A DNA stretch of 64,000 bases, taken from the NCBI GenBank assembly GCA_016771945.1, contig QZLF01000004.1:186001-250000 (forward strand), in the 5' to 3' direction. The notes under the pieces were generated by a model. That model made no database searches and was not told the DNA's origin. It saw nothing but the letters and a program-made list of their open reading frames with translations. Origin of the DNA: Candidatus Leucobacter sulfamidivorax. Its GTDB lineage: Bacteria > Actinomycetota > Actinomycetes > Actinomycetales > Microbacteriaceae. Position 1 is the stretch's first letter; each line of letters begins with the position of its first letter. Shown here piece by piece: positions 35,377 through 42,997 of this stretch. The position numbers were made by a program, and so were the translations under genes.

Positions 35377-35918
35377 GCTCGGGCGACGGCCCGCGGCGGT
35401 TCCCTAGCGAGTACCGGCTCCAGTTGAGCGATGGACCCGAGGTTCTAGTCGAACTCGATGCCTTCGGCAATGAGCGACGCCGCGAACTCCTCGACGCTGG
35501 CCTCGAGCCGCGTGAACACCACTGCCACGCCTGGTGTCCAGTGCAGCTGCTCGACGCCCTCGTGCGCCGCATCACCCAACGTGATGACCGCGCAGCCGCC
35601 CGTCTTCGCCGCCATCGCGAAGTGCTCGCGCATCTCCTTGTGCATCTGATCGGTGATCGGGGTTCTCAGCTCGACACCGCCGAAGTTCACTTTCCATCCC
35701 ATGAGAGTTCTCCTCTACGCAGTGGGCCCGAGGCTGCCTCCTCGGATGTTCCCGCCTCGACCGTAGCGGAGACCGCCGACGCTTTTTCCCCTGCGGGCGT
35801 CGGCGCAGCTGCGGAGGTCGTGCAGCCCGCGGCCTCCGCAGCACCCCCGAGCGCGGAAGCGGCACTCATCGTGTCCGCGGCCGCGCGTCTGCGGGAGAAC
35901 CCCCGCGGGCACTCCTGA
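35373..35918 (+). CDS. Doubtful plus-strand frame overlapping a reverse gene
   Basis: This 181-codon frame starts by ATGA overlap with the preceding gene. Its first 24 and last 60 residues look protein-like (EYRLQLSDGPEVLVELDAFG; VVQPAASAAPPSAEAALIVS), but the middle is His/Arg-rich and antisense to the reverse-strand gene 35445-35702. Either this frame or the reverse gene is real, or the reverse gene was inserted into it while leaving it open. Confidence 0.35.
   Translation: MSSGDGPRRFPSEYRLQLSDGPEVLVELDAFGNERRRELLDAGLEPREHHCHAWCPVQLLDALVRRITQRDDRAAARLRRHREVLAHLLVHLIGDRGSQLDTAEVHFPSHESSPLRSGPEAASSDVPASTVAETADAFSPAGVGAAAEVVQPAASAAPPSAEAALIVSAAARLRENPRGHS
35445..35702 (-). CDS. Small conserved-type protein (DUF7882-like), unknown function
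   Basis: An 85-residue protein (MGWKVNFGGVELRTPITDQ, EHFAMAAKTGGCAVITLG, VEEFAASLIAEGIEFD) with well-balanced composition and a GAGGAG ribosome site seven bases before ATG 35702. Its start resembles short actinobacterial and actinophage proteins that open with a strand-rich region. It is transcribed against the early genes. The DUF assignment is from memory and tentative. Confidence 0.55.
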   Translation of the reverse strand: MGWKVNFGGVELRTPITDQMHKEMREHFAMAAKTGGCAVITLGDAAHEGVEQLHWTPGVAVVFTRLEASVEEFAASLIAEGIEFD

Positions 35919-35962
35919 TCCCCGTCACCTCCCCGAACCACTCGCACCCGAAGGAAACCACC

Positions 35963-36061
35963 ATGAACCAGCTCACACTCGTTCCCCCGCCGACACCGCG
36001 CCCGGCACTGGCCGCGGTGCCGAGCACCGCCCCTGCCCGGTCCAACGGGGGGGGGGGCTGA
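35963..36061 (+). CDS. 32-residue Pro/Ala-rich peptide ending in poly-G-encoded glycines
   Basis: ATG 35963 follows AAGGAAAC at good spacing. The peptide starts MNQLTLVPPPTPRPALAAV and ends GGGG-stop, where the glycines are encoded by the 11-G run 36047-36057. The stop is four bases before the next gene's ATG. It may act chiefly as a leader coupling translation to the next gene. Confidence 0.5.
   Translation: MNQLTLVPPPTPRPALAAVPSTAPARSNGGGG
36047..36057 (+). repeat. Poly-G tract, 11 bases
   Basis: Eight bases before the ATG at 36066, the Shine-Dalgarno position, and in the last codons of the upstream ORF. Confidence 0.9.
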
Positions 36062-36065
36062 TCCC

Positions 36066-36395
36066 ATGGCTGTGAAGCTGAGCGGCAGTCTCCCGGGCGG
36101 AGACCGCAACGGGCTGGACGTGCTCCAGGGAGATCTGGTCCGCCATGCCGAAGAGTCGCGGTTCGTGATCGGCGTGATCGACTGCGGTCGGACCACGGTC
36201 GACCATGGCGAGACCGGCGACACCTACACGCCGACCGCCCGCTTCCTCTACATCGAGGCGGTGCAGGATGCCGAGGACGTCGCGGCGCTCGAGGAGATCA
36301 TCGGCCGGATCCGCGCCGAGCGCGTCGGCGGCGGCACGATCACCTTCGATCTCGGGAAGGCCACCCTGCACGCCGTCGACGGAGACGAGCAGTGA
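36066..36395 (+). CDS. Phage early protein of unknown function
   Basis: A 109-residue alpha/beta protein (SRFVIGVIDCGRTTVDHGETG; ARFLYIEAVQDAEDVAALEEIIGRI; GTITFDLGKATLHAV). No membrane segment or known motif. The next gene begins by overlapping its stop (GTGA). Short proteins with this layout occur early in actinophages, but I cannot name a family. Confidence 0.7.
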   Translation: MAVKLSGSLPGGDRNGLDVLQGDLVRHAEESRFVIGVIDCGRTTVDHGETGDTYTPTARFLYIEAVQDAEDVAALEEIIGRIRAERVGGGTITFDLGKATLHAVDGDEQ

Positions 36396-36550
36396 GCGGC
36401 CGGCACCGGGGCACGGTCGAGCTTCCCACCGGGGTGGCGCGGCCCCGCGTCGATTCCCGGCCCGCTCGTCATGCCACCCGAGCCCGCCGCCTCGTCCGCA
36501 AGCTCACCGTCTTCGCGCGCCGGGCCGAGCAGGCGGTGATGACGCGATGA
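36392..36550 (+). CDS. 52-residue basic protein, unknown
   Basis: GTG 36392 overlaps the preceding stop; its own stop overlaps the next ATG (36547). The product is strongly basic (RHATRARRLVRKLTVFARRA), compatible with nucleic-acid binding. It is supported mainly by the unbroken chain of overlapping starts and stops. Confidence 0.55.
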   Translation: MSGRHRGTVELPTGVARPRVDSRPARHATRARRLVRKLTVFARRAEQAVMTR

Positions 36551-36630
36551 ACGTACTCGAGATCACCGTGGAGGGTCTGCCTCCCGGCACCGAAGCGCCC
36601 GATTTCAAGGGGGGGGGGCGTCTCCGATGA
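36547..36630 (+). CDS. 27-residue peptide ending at a poly-G tract
   Basis: ATG 36547 (MNVLEITVEGLPPGTEAPDF, then KGGGRLR) overlaps the preceding stop by four bases, and its stop overlaps ATG 36627. Three glycines come from the G run 36609-36618. It is probably a small coupling peptide or the remains of a larger gene. Confidence 0.45.
   Translation: MNVLEITVEGLPPGTEAPDFKGGGRLR
36609..36618 (+). repeat. Poly-G tract, 10 bases
   Basis: Eight bases before the ATG at 36627, the same placement as the tract at 36047. Confidence 0.9.
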
Positions 36631-37577
36631 CGAATCCGCTTGATCTACTGGCCGATGGCTTCCCTCACGGCACGGTCGAGGGCGAGCGGCGCGGCTGCCT
36701 CACTTCGGCCTGCCCCGCGAGCCCGCTGCAGTGCAAGGAGGTGGCTTCCAGATATCGCAGCGACATGAAGTTCAAGCGCCTGTACGGGACCGGCCTCCGC
36801 GGCCAGGACCTCGTCGACGCGCTCGCGATCGCGAACGGCGCCGGCGACGAGCTCAAGCGTGCCGTGCAGGCCGCGACGCTCGCCGTCGAGGATGACGCCC
36901 GGATCGACGTAGCCGCCGCCCAGCTGGAGGCCCCTCGTCGAGGCCCAGAGCCTCGCCCTCGCCGCGAGCGGCCCGTCGACACCCCGATCAGCGTGGATCA
37001 GATCAAGCGGACGCGTGCGAGGCGGCTGACGGAGGACGAGCAGCGCGAGCTGCTCGATCGCCGCCAGGCCGGCGCAACCCTCGCCGAACTGGCCGAGTGG
37101 ATGGGCTGCACGATCGAGGCCACCCGGAACCGGATCCGAGCCGCGGGCCGGTTGTTCGACGTCGACGTGGAAGCGGTCGACCGGCCAAAGCGGAAGCCGA
37201 CCCTCCGCGAGGAGCTCGAGGCCGAGCTCGCATCGGCTGATGTGCCCGGGCCGGACGACGAGTGGGTCGCTCCTGACGTCTACGACGTCGTGAAGAGCCT
37301 CGGCCACACGCCCGAGCAGCTCGGCAAGATCTTCGACCGCACCGAGTTCCACGGGCTCGAGCAGCCGGAGCCGGCCGCGGAGCCGGTTCCCGAGGAGCGC
37401 GGCGCAGCGGCGCCGGCGCCTGAGGTCCTCCTCGGGGAGCCGTCGTCGACCGGGTCGGTGCAGGTGAAGATCTTCCTCGAGTTCGATCCGCTCGCGGGAC
37501 CGTGGCCGATCGTGATCGAGGCGGATCGGATCGTGATCGATACCCGCAACGTTCGCCGGGTCGAGGCGCGGCCATGA
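36627..37577 (+). CDS. Phage DNA-binding protein with central HTH
   Basis: A 316-residue protein. The N-terminus has closely spaced cysteines (GCLTSACPASPLQC) and a basic region. A helix-turn-helix sits at about residues 135-175 (LTEDEQRELLDRRQAGATLAEL, AEWMGCTIEATRNRIRAAG), like terminase-small or sigma-region-4 HTHs. The C-terminal third is acidic and ends with a strand-rich segment (KIFLEFDPLAGPWPIVIEAD). It overlaps the next gene (ATGA). A regulatory role in the early region is plausible. Confidence 0.65.
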   Translation: MTNPLDLLADGFPHGTVEGERRGCLTSACPASPLQCKEVASRYRSDMKFKRLYGTGLRGQDLVDALAIANGAGDELKRAVQAATLAVEDDARIDVAAAQLEAPRRGPEPRPRRERPVDTPISVDQIKRTRARRLTEDEQRELLDRRQAGATLAELAEWMGCTIEATRNRIRAAGRLFDVDVEAVDRPKRKPTLREELEAELASADVPGPDDEWVAPDVYDVVKSLGHTPEQLGKIFDRTEFHGLEQPEPAAEPVPEERGAAAPAPEVLLGEPSSTGSVQVKIFLEFDPLAGPWPIVIEADRIVIDTRNVRRVEARP

Positions 37578-38362
37578 GCGCGCAACAGCTCGAGCGTTCG
37601 GTGCCCCCGTTCCCGATTCCGCCGGCGCTCCCGCCGACGGTCGAGGATCAATTCGTTTCGCTGCCGATCATGTGGCCAGGACACGGGACTTGGCGGGTGT
37701 GGCTCGTCGACGGCGCGCACACGATCGCGGTCCACGTCGACCAGGTGCTCGACCTGCTCCGGATCCTCGATCCGGCGGTGCTGCGCCGGTTCCCGCCGTC
37801 CTGGTGGCACGAGTTCCGGACCCCGCTCGATCGCGATGTGCAGTTCGCGTGGCTGTGGTCGTACGAGACCGTGCTCGAGCTGCTCCACGTCGAGCCAGGG
37901 TTCGGCCCGTGGTCGGAGCGTCCGGCCGTCGAGCTCGAGCAGTGGCTGCGCGAGACCTACCGCATGCTGTGCGTGGAGGATCCGCAGCGCACGCTCGACG
38001 AGTCACTGCCGATGCGCCACGGTACGACCGGTGAGGAGTTCCCGGTCGCCGCGGCCGCGCGCCGGCTCGCGGTCCGGTATGGGTCGAAGGTGACCCGCGG
38101 CGCCCTGTTCCAACTGATGCACGAGCGCGGCTGGATCGAGCGCGACACCGACGCGCCTGGGCACTCGTACTGGCGGGTGTGCCTCGCCGGCCGCGCGCGC
38201 GGCTTCGTGTACTCGCGAGCGGTGAAGATCCCGGGCGGCTCCTACGAGCAGGTGTTCGTGACGCAGGCCGGCATGGCCGAACTCGCCGGCGCGCTGCGCG
38301 AGCAGCTGCAGCCCCCGCTCGTCGATCTCACCGCGCCGGGCGTCAGCGAGGCCGTCGGATGA
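37574..38362 (+). CDS. Probable phage regulator with KilAC-like C-terminus
   Basis: A 262-residue protein. The C-terminal 100 residues match the pattern of the KilAC/ANT domain of phage antirepressors: VTRGALFQLMHERGWIERD, then a core ending VFVTQAGMAELAGAL. The N-terminal half (FVSLPIMWPGHGTWRVWLVD; LRRFPPSWWHEF) is Trp-rich and unfamiliar. If the match holds it would antagonise or assist the repressor. Confidence 0.58.
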   Translation: MSAQQLERSVPPFPIPPALPPTVEDQFVSLPIMWPGHGTWRVWLVDGAHTIAVHVDQVLDLLRILDPAVLRRFPPSWWHEFRTPLDRDVQFAWLWSYETVLELLHVEPGFGPWSERPAVELEQWLRETYRMLCVEDPQRTLDESLPMRHGTTGEEFPVAAAARRLAVRYGSKVTRGALFQLMHERGWIERDTDAPGHSYWRVCLAGRARGFVYSRAVKIPGGSYEQVFVTQAGMAELAGALREQLQPPLVDLTAPGVSEAVG

Positions 38363-38580
38363 GCCGCAGCACCCTCCTGCAGGCGGTCGACGCCGAGCTC
38401 ACCGTTGTGGTCTATGCCGAGTTCAGCATCGCTTCGGTGGCCAACGCGCTCGACTACGGCGTCGAGAATCCAGTCTCGGGCGACGCGATCGCAGTACTGC
38501 AGCGCGGCACCGAAGCCGATCAGCTCGGCCGCGGAGCGCTCACGAACGTGGTCCTCCGGAAGGCGCTGGGACGTGAGTAG
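38359..38580 (+). CDS. 73-residue protein, unknown
   Basis: Start ATG 38359 overlaps the preceding stop; the stop overlaps GTG 38573 of the next frame. The sequence (MSRSTLLQAVDAELTVVVYA; FSIASVANALDYG) has no recognised motif. Confidence 0.55.
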   Translation: MSRSTLLQAVDAELTVVVYAEFSIASVANALDYGVENPVSGDAIAVLQRGTEADQLGRGALTNVVLRKALGRE

Positions 38581-39964
38581 GAAGCGCGACGGGCGGGACA
38601 TCTGCCCCTACGCCATGGTCTATATGGTCTGGTGGCCCGAGCACGGCCTCGTGAAGTTCGGCCGCTGCTGGCGCATGGAACGCATCTACGCGTACCTCCG
38701 CGGCGGCGCGCAGCTCGTCACGATCTCCAAGCCGATGCGCAAGGAGGCAGAGGAGCACGTGCTGCGCCTCGCCCGCTCCCGCTACCCGCGCCCATTCGGA
38801 CGCCGAGAAGAGGCCGAATGGCTCCTGAGCGGTGAGCGCGGCCGGCGCGGCGGGAGCGGCTACTCCGAGGTGTTCCTCGTGCGCCCGGACCAGCTGCGTG
38901 AGGCGCTCTACGAGGTATTCGACGAAGGGACGTTCAGGTATGTCGACGACGAGCTCGATGCCATCTTGTGGAGACGAGCTCACGAATCCAAGCCTGACCC
39001 GACTCCCGGACTCGACCCGGCTCCTGGCGATCGCGCTGACGACGGTCGCGGATCCGTGGGGGCGCTGGGTGGTCGATCTGCCGATGATCCGATCGCTGCT
39101 GTGGCCGCACAGATCGAGGCGTGCGCCGCGGCCGACGCCGGCGGACCTCGAGGTGATGCTGCTCGAGCTCGACGAGACGGGCTGGCTGACGATCGCCCCG
39201 CACCCGAAGGATCCGGCGGCGACGATCATCCAGATCAACGCCGACCCGCTGCCGGCGTCTCCGACGTCGAGCTGCTCGACGCACTCACCCCGCCGCCCGC
39301 CTCACAGCGGGACGTGCAGCGCCGGATGCGCTGGGGAGGCACCCGAGCCCTCGCCGCGCTACGCGCCTGGAGGCATCGTCTTGCCGCTCCGCGGACCGCT
39401 CCCGAAGCACCCGGGGAGCGCCCAGGATCCGCGGAATCATGCGGCAGAACCACCCGTCAACAAATCGATAATAGGGGGAGGGAGAGAGGGAGAGAGCGGG
39501 CGAGAGAGGGACGCCGGCCCGGTCACCCCTGCAGCACCGCAGCATCCCGAGCCTTCACCCGCCGAACCTCCACCGATTCCGGTTCCCACGGTCGACCCGG
39601 GCCTGCTGGATGCGCTGCGGGTCGCTCCGACGTCGTTCTGTCCGGTGCACCCGCAGGGCCCGCTACCCGGGGTGTCCTGCCCGGACTGCGGCACCGCTCG
39701 GGCTCGGGCGACGCGGCATGCACAGTTGCGCTCGGCACGGCGCGCGGCCGAGCAGCTGCCCGGCGAACTGCGCCGGCACACCCTCGCCGGGATCGACGCG
39801 GAGCTGCGGGCGCTCGAGGCCGCCTCGGATGCCGCCTCAGCCCGCCGTCCCGCCACGGCCCAGACGCTGCCGGGCATGGAGTATTCGACGCCGGCGCCCG
39901 AGGCCGTGACCCCACCACTGGACGACTTCTCAGACGTCCGCCCGTTCTAGTCCACCACCCCTGA
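38573..39964 (+). CDS. GIY-YIG/T5orf172-like nuclease, C-terminal extent unclear
   Basis: From GTG 38573 the frame encodes a GIY-YIG-like domain: YMVWWPEHGLVKFGRCWRME corresponds to the YxxxxG-VKIG-R pattern of T5orf172 proteins, followed by LRLARSRYPRPFGRREEAEW and EVFLVRPDQLREALYEVF. This is convincing to about residue 135 (base 38980). No stop occurs until 39964, but 38990-39240 in this frame looks like the shadow of another gene, and coding character returns at about 39245-39400. The true 3' end may involve a frame change. Confidence 0.45.
   Translation: MSRKRDGRDICPYAMVYMVWWPEHGLVKFGRCWRMERIYAYLRGGAQLVTISKPMRKEAEEHVLRLARSRYPRPFGRREEAEWLLSGERGRRGGSGYSEVFLVRPDQLREALYEVFDEGTFRYVDDELDAILWRRAHESKPDPTPGLDPAPGDRADDGRGSVGALGGRSADDPIAAVAAQIEACAAADAGGPRGDAARARRDGLADDRPAPEGSGGDDHPDQRRPAAGVSDVELLDALTPPPASQRDVQRRMRWGGTRALAALRAWRHRLAAPRTAPEAPGERPGSAESCGRTTRQQIDNRGRERGRERAREGRRPGHPCSTAASRAFTRRTSTDSGSHGRPGPAGCAAGRSDVVLSGAPAGPATRGVLPGLRHRSGSGDAACTVALGTARGRAAARRTAPAHPRRDRRGAAGARGRLGCRLSPPSRHGPDAAGHGVFDAGARGRDPTTGRLLRRPPVLVHHP
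38940..39950 (+). CDS. Replication-type phage protein (winged-helix start), frame changes suspected
   Basis: ATG 38940 opens a frame whose first 100 residues are protein-like (LLAIALTTVADPWGRWVVDL; ADLEVMLLELDETGWLTIAP), like the opening of phage replisome-organiser proteins. The end (residues 255-336) is also credible: VPTVDPGLLDALRVAP, CPVHPQGPLPGVSCPDCG (zinc ribbon), TLAGIDAELRALEAA. The middle (39245-39470) is poor in this frame and better in the other plus frame, where HTH-like DVQRRMRWGGTRALAALRAW is encoded. A frameshift, natural or artefactual, is likely. Confidence 0.5.
   Translation: MSTTSSMPSCGDELTNPSLTRLPDSTRLLAIALTTVADPWGRWVVDLPMIRSLLWPHRSRRAPRPTPADLEVMLLELDETGWLTIAPHPKDPAATIIQINADPLPASPTSSCSTHSPRRPPHSGTCSAGCAGEAPEPSPRYAPGGIVLPLRGPLPKHPGSAQDPRNHAAEPPVNKSIIGGGREGESGRERDAGPVTPAAPQHPEPSPAEPPPIPVPTVDPGLLDALRVAPTSFCPVHPQGPLPGVSCPDCGTARARATRHAQLRSARRAAEQLPGELRRHTLAGIDAELRALEAASDAASARRPATAQTLPGMEYSTPAPEAVTPPLDDFSDVRPF
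39473..39511 (+). repeat. Purine tract of GGGA/GA repeats
   Basis: Thirty-nine bases, almost all A and G, built of GGGAGA-like units with two C interruptions. It lies inside the replication-type gene where the reading frame changes. Such tracts can slip, form triplex DNA or serve in an origin. Confidence 0.75.
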
Positions 39965-39992
39965 CCCGACACCAACCGAGGAGAACACCACC

Positions 39993-41480
39993 ATGACCAC
40001 ACAGCAGGTAGACGCGATCGATACCCGGCGGGGCACGATCGAGCTGATCATGATCCGCCCGTCCGAGGCGGTGATCGACACGAACGTGCGCGAGCACCCC
40101 GATCCCGATCCCGAACTCGTGAACTCGATCGCCGAGCGGGGCGTGCTGCAGCCACCGACGTGCTGGGTCGACGAGGACGGGATCGCGCACGTGACGATCG
40201 GGCAGCGGCGCACGCTCGCCGCGGTGCTCGCCGGCGATGACCTCATGCCGGCAATCGCGAAGCCGCGCGCCGAGGCCGAGGCCGAGCGGATCTACGAGCA
40301 GCTCACCGAGAACGACCGCCGGGCGCCGCTGCCGTTCGCCGACCGGCTCGCAGCCTACGAGCAGCTGACCCTGTTCGGGATCAAGGCGGATGAGATCGCG
40401 AAGCAGACCGGCACTCGCCGTGACGATGTGCGCAATGCCGTGCGGATCGTGAAGGATGCCCCGAAGACGGTCGAGGCCGCTCGGTCCCTGCAGCTGACGC
40501 TCGACGGGGCGTTGGTCCTGGCCGAGTTCGAGGACGACGAGCCTGAGCGCGAGCAGCTCGCCAAGATCATCGAGACGGTCGCTCCGCAGGACGTCGAGCG
40601 TAGCGTCGCCGAGCTGCGCTTCGCGCGCGATCGTCGCCTGGAGCTCGAGCGTCTGCAGGCCGAGGCCGCCGAGCAGGGAATCCCCTGGGTCGACCCCGGC
40701 GAGATCGGGCGCTGGAACTCACCGTTCGATTCGCTCAGATCGGTGCGCATCGGCAAGGCCGAGGTGGCCCCGACCGTCGCCGAGGCCCAGGAGCATGGCG
40801 GCCTGGTCGCTTCGGCGGTCGAAGAGCGCGACTGGAAGGACGGCGTTCGCATCAGCATCTTCACGCTCGGATACTGGGTGAAGGACGCGAAGGACCACGG
40901 CTACCGCATACCGCGGAACCCGGTCGCTGCTCCGGTCTCTGATGCCGAGAAGGAGCAGCGGCGCAAGGACCGCGCCGAGAAGAAAGCCCGCACCGAGGCG
41001 TGGGGCTTGGCCACCGAGGTGCGGCAGACCTGGATCCGCGACACGCTCCTCACGCAGAAGAGCGCACCCGACGGCGCGCAGCTGTGGATCCTGAAAGCGC
41101 TGCTCGCCCACAAAGAGGCGGTCGGATCGGATCCGTCGAGCGGGACAGCCATGAAGGTGCGGGAGCTCGCGCTCGCCTGGTTCGGCATCGACGGAGAATC
41201 GGAAGACTACTGGGCCGCCCGCCGTCCCGACTTCATGAAGCTCGCGACGGCCCGCCCCGGGCACAGCGAGACGCTCGTGGCCCTCGCGTTCGTTCTCGCG
41301 TGCTCGGAGATCTCGCTCTCCGATCCGAAGTCGTACGACTACGGCCGGGACCGGCGCTGCGGGGCATACCTGCGGCAGCTCGAGCAGTGGGGGCACTCCC
41401 TGAGCAAGATCGAGGCCGGTCTCGTTCGCACGTGGGAGAAGGCGAACCCGGCACCTGCCGAGGAGTCGACCGATGGCTAG
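39993..41480 (+). CDS. ParB/Spo0J-like protein
   Basis: A 495-residue protein with an N-terminal ParB domain at residues 15-110 (IRPSEAVIDTNVREHPDPDP, then VTIGQRRTLAAVLAG, close to the GERR motif) and a KorB/HTH-like section (FADRLAAYEQLTLFGIKADE, IAKQTGTRRDDVRNAVRIV). The long C-terminus is not typical ParB and contains a Trp-rich region. ParA is absent, so it may bind DNA for replication or regulation rather than partition. An ATG with a GAGGAG ribosome site supports the start. Confidence 0.82.
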   Translation: MTTQQVDAIDTRRGTIELIMIRPSEAVIDTNVREHPDPDPELVNSIAERGVLQPPTCWVDEDGIAHVTIGQRRTLAAVLAGDDLMPAIAKPRAEAEAERIYEQLTENDRRAPLPFADRLAAYEQLTLFGIKADEIAKQTGTRRDDVRNAVRIVKDAPKTVEAARSLQLTLDGALVLAEFEDDEPEREQLAKIIETVAPQDVERSVAELRFARDRRLELERLQAEAAEQGIPWVDPGEIGRWNSPFDSLRSVRIGKAEVAPTVAEAQEHGGLVASAVEERDWKDGVRISIFTLGYWVKDAKDHGYRIPRNPVAAPVSDAEKEQRRKDRAEKKARTEAWGLATEVRQTWIRDTLLTQKSAPDGAQLWILKALLAHKEAVGSDPSSGTAMKVRELALAWFGIDGESEDYWAARRPDFMKLATARPGHSETLVALAFVLACSEISLSDPKSYDYGRDRRCGAYLRQLEQWGHSLSKIEAGLVRTWEKANPAPAEESTDG

Positions 41481-41682
41481 GATCGGCCGGTCGTGGGTGC
41501 TCGACCCGTGCCCGGGCGACGTCTACGTGGCGCTCGACAGTTCCGTCTGGGTCGTCGACCGCGTCTCCGATGGCGAGGTCGAGCTCGAGCAGCTCGGCGG
41601 GACCGTCGTCCGGACCTGGCGGGCCACGGTGCCGCAGCTGGTCTCGCAGATCCACGGATGGAGGCGAGCAGCATGCCGGTGA
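41473..41682 (+). CDS. 69-residue protein, unknown
   Basis: ATG 41473 overlaps the parB-like stop. The sequence has a strand-rich SH3-like look (GDVYVALDSSVWVVDRVSDG; VELEQLGGTVVRTWRATVP). It overlaps the next start by ten bases. Confidence 0.6.
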   Translation: MARIGRSWVLDPCPGDVYVALDSSVWVVDRVSDGEVELEQLGGTVVRTWRATVPQLVSQIHGWRRAACR

Positions 41683-42026
41683 ACGAGAGCACGGGCTCGG
41701 CCGAGGTCGTCGCGCAGCTGCGGGAGCTCGTCGAGGTCCTCGAAAAGCTCCTCACTACGTTCCCTGCCGGAATGGGGAAGGAGTTGTTCCTTGGGATTGC
41801 GGCGCAGTACCACCGGGCGCAGGAGAAACTCGCGAGGTTCGACGCCGGACTGATCAAGCCGAACCCGGCCACGATCACCGCGGCACTTGCTGACGGAGAC
41901 CAGGCGATCGCCGGGCTGCGCGAGCTCCTCGCGACCGCCGAGCAGTACCGCGCGCTGTTCAACATCCTCGGCGAGGCACGCGGCCGCGCGGCGGGGTCCG
42001 ATTCTCGCGGGGGGGGGGCGTCGTGA
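41673..42026 (+). CDS. Helical phage protein ending at a poly-G tract
   Basis: A 117-residue, mostly helical protein (VAQLRELVEVLEKLLTTFPA; GIAAQYHRAQEKLARFDAGL). ATG 41673 follows GGAGG at eight bases. The C-terminus (SRGGGAS) is encoded across the G run 42009-42018. Function unknown. Confidence 0.62.
   Translation: MPVNESTGSAEVVAQLRELVEVLEKLLTTFPAGMGKELFLGIAAQYHRAQEKLARFDAGLIKPNPATITAALADGDQAIAGLRELLATAEQYRALFNILGEARGRAAGSDSRGGGAS
42009..42018 (+). repeat. Poly-G tract, 10 bases
   Basis: Four bases before GTG 42023, again at the ribosome-site position and inside the 3' end of the upstream gene. Confidence 0.9.
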
Positions 42027-42475
42027 TTGATGAGGCCGCATCGGAGGAGACGACGTTCGACATCACCCTGTGGGGAGAAACGATACGGAGCTCATTCGCG
42101 ACTTTCACCCGAGCGTTCGACGAGCTCTCGGCAGCCTTGGCTGCCCTCCCCGACGATGACCTGGTCATCGTGCGCGACGAGTCGATCGAGCGCGGCATCG
42201 CCAAGGTTCGGGCGGACGGTGCGCTACGGATGCACCCGCTCACCGCTCTGCACTTCGAGCACGAGGGCAACCCCTTCGCGCAGCTCGACGCGATCCGCAA
42301 CTACGTGGTCGAGCGGGCTCACCGTGAGCTCGACGCCGTTCAGTGGCAGATCTTCATCAGGACCTGCCCTGAAAAGTTCGAGCGGCTCCGTCGTCGTTTC
42401 GAGCGCGCGCAGATCTACTACTCGCTTCCCGGCTCCGGGGATCCCCGCCTGCCAGTTCCGAACTTCGGAGGTTGA
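42023..42475 (+). CDS. 150-residue phage protein, unknown
   Basis: GTG 42023 overlaps the preceding stop. Helix-rich sequence (FATFTRAFDELSAALAALPD; AQLDAIRNYVVERAHRELDA; CPEKFERLRRRFERAQIYYS). No motif recognised. Confidence 0.65.
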   Translation: MIDEAASEETTFDITLWGETIRSSFATFTRAFDELSAALAALPDDDLVIVRDESIERGIAKVRADGALRMHPLTALHFEHEGNPFAQLDAIRNYVVERAHRELDAVQWQIFIRTCPEKFERLRRRFERAQIYYSLPGSGDPRLPVPNFGG

Positions 42476-42477
42476 AC

Positions 42478-42885
42478 ATGAAGGACACGAACCTTCTCAC
42501 GATCGCGCTGCCGGAATCCGCGATTGCCTATCTCAAGCAGCAGGCCCAGCTGCAAGGGACCTCGGCGGAGCGGCACGCCGCGGGGATCCTCACGCAGACG
42601 TGCTCGAGGCCGGAATGGTCCGACGTCGCCAACGCGACGCAGGCCTGGCCGACACAGGATCAGCGGACGTCGCTGCTGAACCTCGAGCATCGCGCGCGCC
42701 GGATCTCTGCTGATCGCGTCGTGCCGGGCTGGCGTCAGGTCCTCGCGGCGGTCATCTCGGATCGCGCGAGCTCGATGGTTTCCTACGCGGATCTCTACGA
42801 TCAGGCGGCAGCGCTGGATCTCATCAACCGTGGGCACCTGGTGCTCGACGCCGCCGAGGCCGGGAAGGAGGCCGACGGTGCGTGA
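42478..42885 (+). CDS. 135-residue protein, unknown
   Basis: ATG 42478 with GGAGG upstream. The start (LLTIALPESAIAYLKQQAQL) resembles a ribbon-helix-helix protein, and the middle (TSLLNLEHRARRISADRV) is basic. A DNA-binding role is possible but unproven. The stop overlaps the following GTG. Confidence 0.6.
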   Translation: MKDTNLLTIALPESAIAYLKQQAQLQGTSAERHAAGILTQTCSRPEWSDVANATQAWPTQDQRTSLLNLEHRARRISADRVVPGWRQVLAAVISDRASSMVSYADLYDQAAALDLINRGHLVLDAAEAGKEADGA

Positions 42886-42997
42886 CGAGATCCTCGAGCG
42901 CGAGTACTACGAGAACCTCATCGAGCAGGGCGTCGACGAGACCACTGCGGAGATCGTGACGGCCGAAGCTGGAGAGGCCGGTGCGTTCGATGCGTGA
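42878..42997 (+). CDS. 39-residue acidic peptide
   Basis: GTG 42878 to TGA 42995-42997 (VRDEILEREYYENLIEQGVD, then ETTAEIVTAEAGEAGAFDA). Both ends overlap neighbours, which supports translation. The composition is regular, with UBA-like helices (YYENLIEQGVDETTAEIV). Function unknown. Confidence 0.5.
   Translation: MRDEILEREYYENLIEQGVDETTAEIVTAEAGEAGAFDA

Noticed and set aside
33261..35500. An integrase gene beside the left attachment site
   Set aside because: No tyrosine or serine recombinase motif occurs in any frame of this interval; the split HTH gene at 1296-4450 lies far outside the prophage.
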